In this document: positions 63,998 to 64,000 of the stretch, piece after piece
Layout of the letters: the number at the start of each line of letters is the position of its first letter
How positions within the stretch are numbered: the stretch's first letter is position 1
NCBI RefSeq assembly: GCF_036170895.1
Contig: NZ_CP108036.1
Location: 8,434,533 to 8,498,532 of the forward strand
DNA: 64,000 nucleotides
Direction: 5' to 3'
Origin: Streptomyces erythrochromogenes
GTDB taxonomy: Bacteria > Actinomycetota > Actinomycetes > Streptomycetales > Streptomycetaceae
Made by a program: the position numbers and the translations under genes
Notes under the pieces: model-generated
Database searches by the model: none
Told to the model about the DNA's origin: nothing
Seen by the model: the letters and a program-made list of their open reading frames with translations, nothing else

Positions 63998-64000
63998 TAC

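Overview
The window is high-GC actinobacterial DNA, almost certainly from Streptomyces. It carries Streptomyces-specific families: a CseB/CseC-like two-component pair, a VanJ-like membrane phosphoesterase, DUF6177/DUF6507 proteins, a Tpg terminal-protein remnant, and a telomere-type helicase. The mix is typical of a chromosome arm or a large linear plasmid: few housekeeping genes, many broken genes, insertion sequences, and large secreted toxins. The right end looks subtelomeric. A TtrA-like helicase at 60.7-63.2 kb is followed by a packed run of short palindromes that reaches the last base.

Layout. Positions 0.2-10.6 kb are gene wreckage around a few intact genes. The broken pieces are a frameshifted trypsin-like protein lacking its serine, two DUF1524 nuclease tails, a Tn3 fragment, half an acyl-CoA oxidase, a frameshifted tpg and a RibD-like tail. 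The intact genes are an arylsulfatase, a lipoprotein and three small hypotheticals. Positions 10.7-13.9 kb hold an intact VanJ-like protein / response regulator / histidine kinase group. Positions 14.5-15.2 kb hold a HEAT-repeat fragment joined to an AurF-type diiron oxygenase fragment.

Polymorphic toxins dominate 15.9-49.6 kb. A 2.1-kaa YD-repeat toxin ends in a DUF6973-like domain, with a membrane-anchored immunity candidate 5 bp downstream. A DUF6177 / DUF6507 / toxin / immunity module (24.6-30.3 kb) has a C-terminal PD-(D/E)xK-like nuclease. A mobile-element and immunity graveyard (30.3-36.2 kb) contains a tRNA 3' fragment, a DUF4259 remnant, an ISL3 tail, a MITE-like element, an IS5 transposase and duplicated small genes. 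A DNRLRE + FG-GAP secreted protein and a TPR-like membrane protein are on the minus strand. Divergent to them is a 2.5-kaa YD-repeat protein carrying a ricin-type lectin, a HINT protease and a new-looking histidine-rich tip, followed by its immunity gene and a perfect terminator.

Positions 50-60.4 kb form a compact defence island. It has an integrase-like remnant, the tail of a second telomere helicase, a hypothetical protein, and a Cap4-like (DUF4297) domain fused to a Ser/Thr kinase. Converging on the kinase with a 6-bp gap is a complete ABC three-component (ABC-3C) operon: nuclease-like effector, middle component and ABC ATPase. The three ABC-3C genes overlap at both joints. An NrdR paralogue and a second possible defence-type protein follow before the helicase and the palindrome array. 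The kinase fusion facing the ABC-3C operon is the best candidate here for an undescribed system. All functions are inferred from sequence reading; no database search was run.
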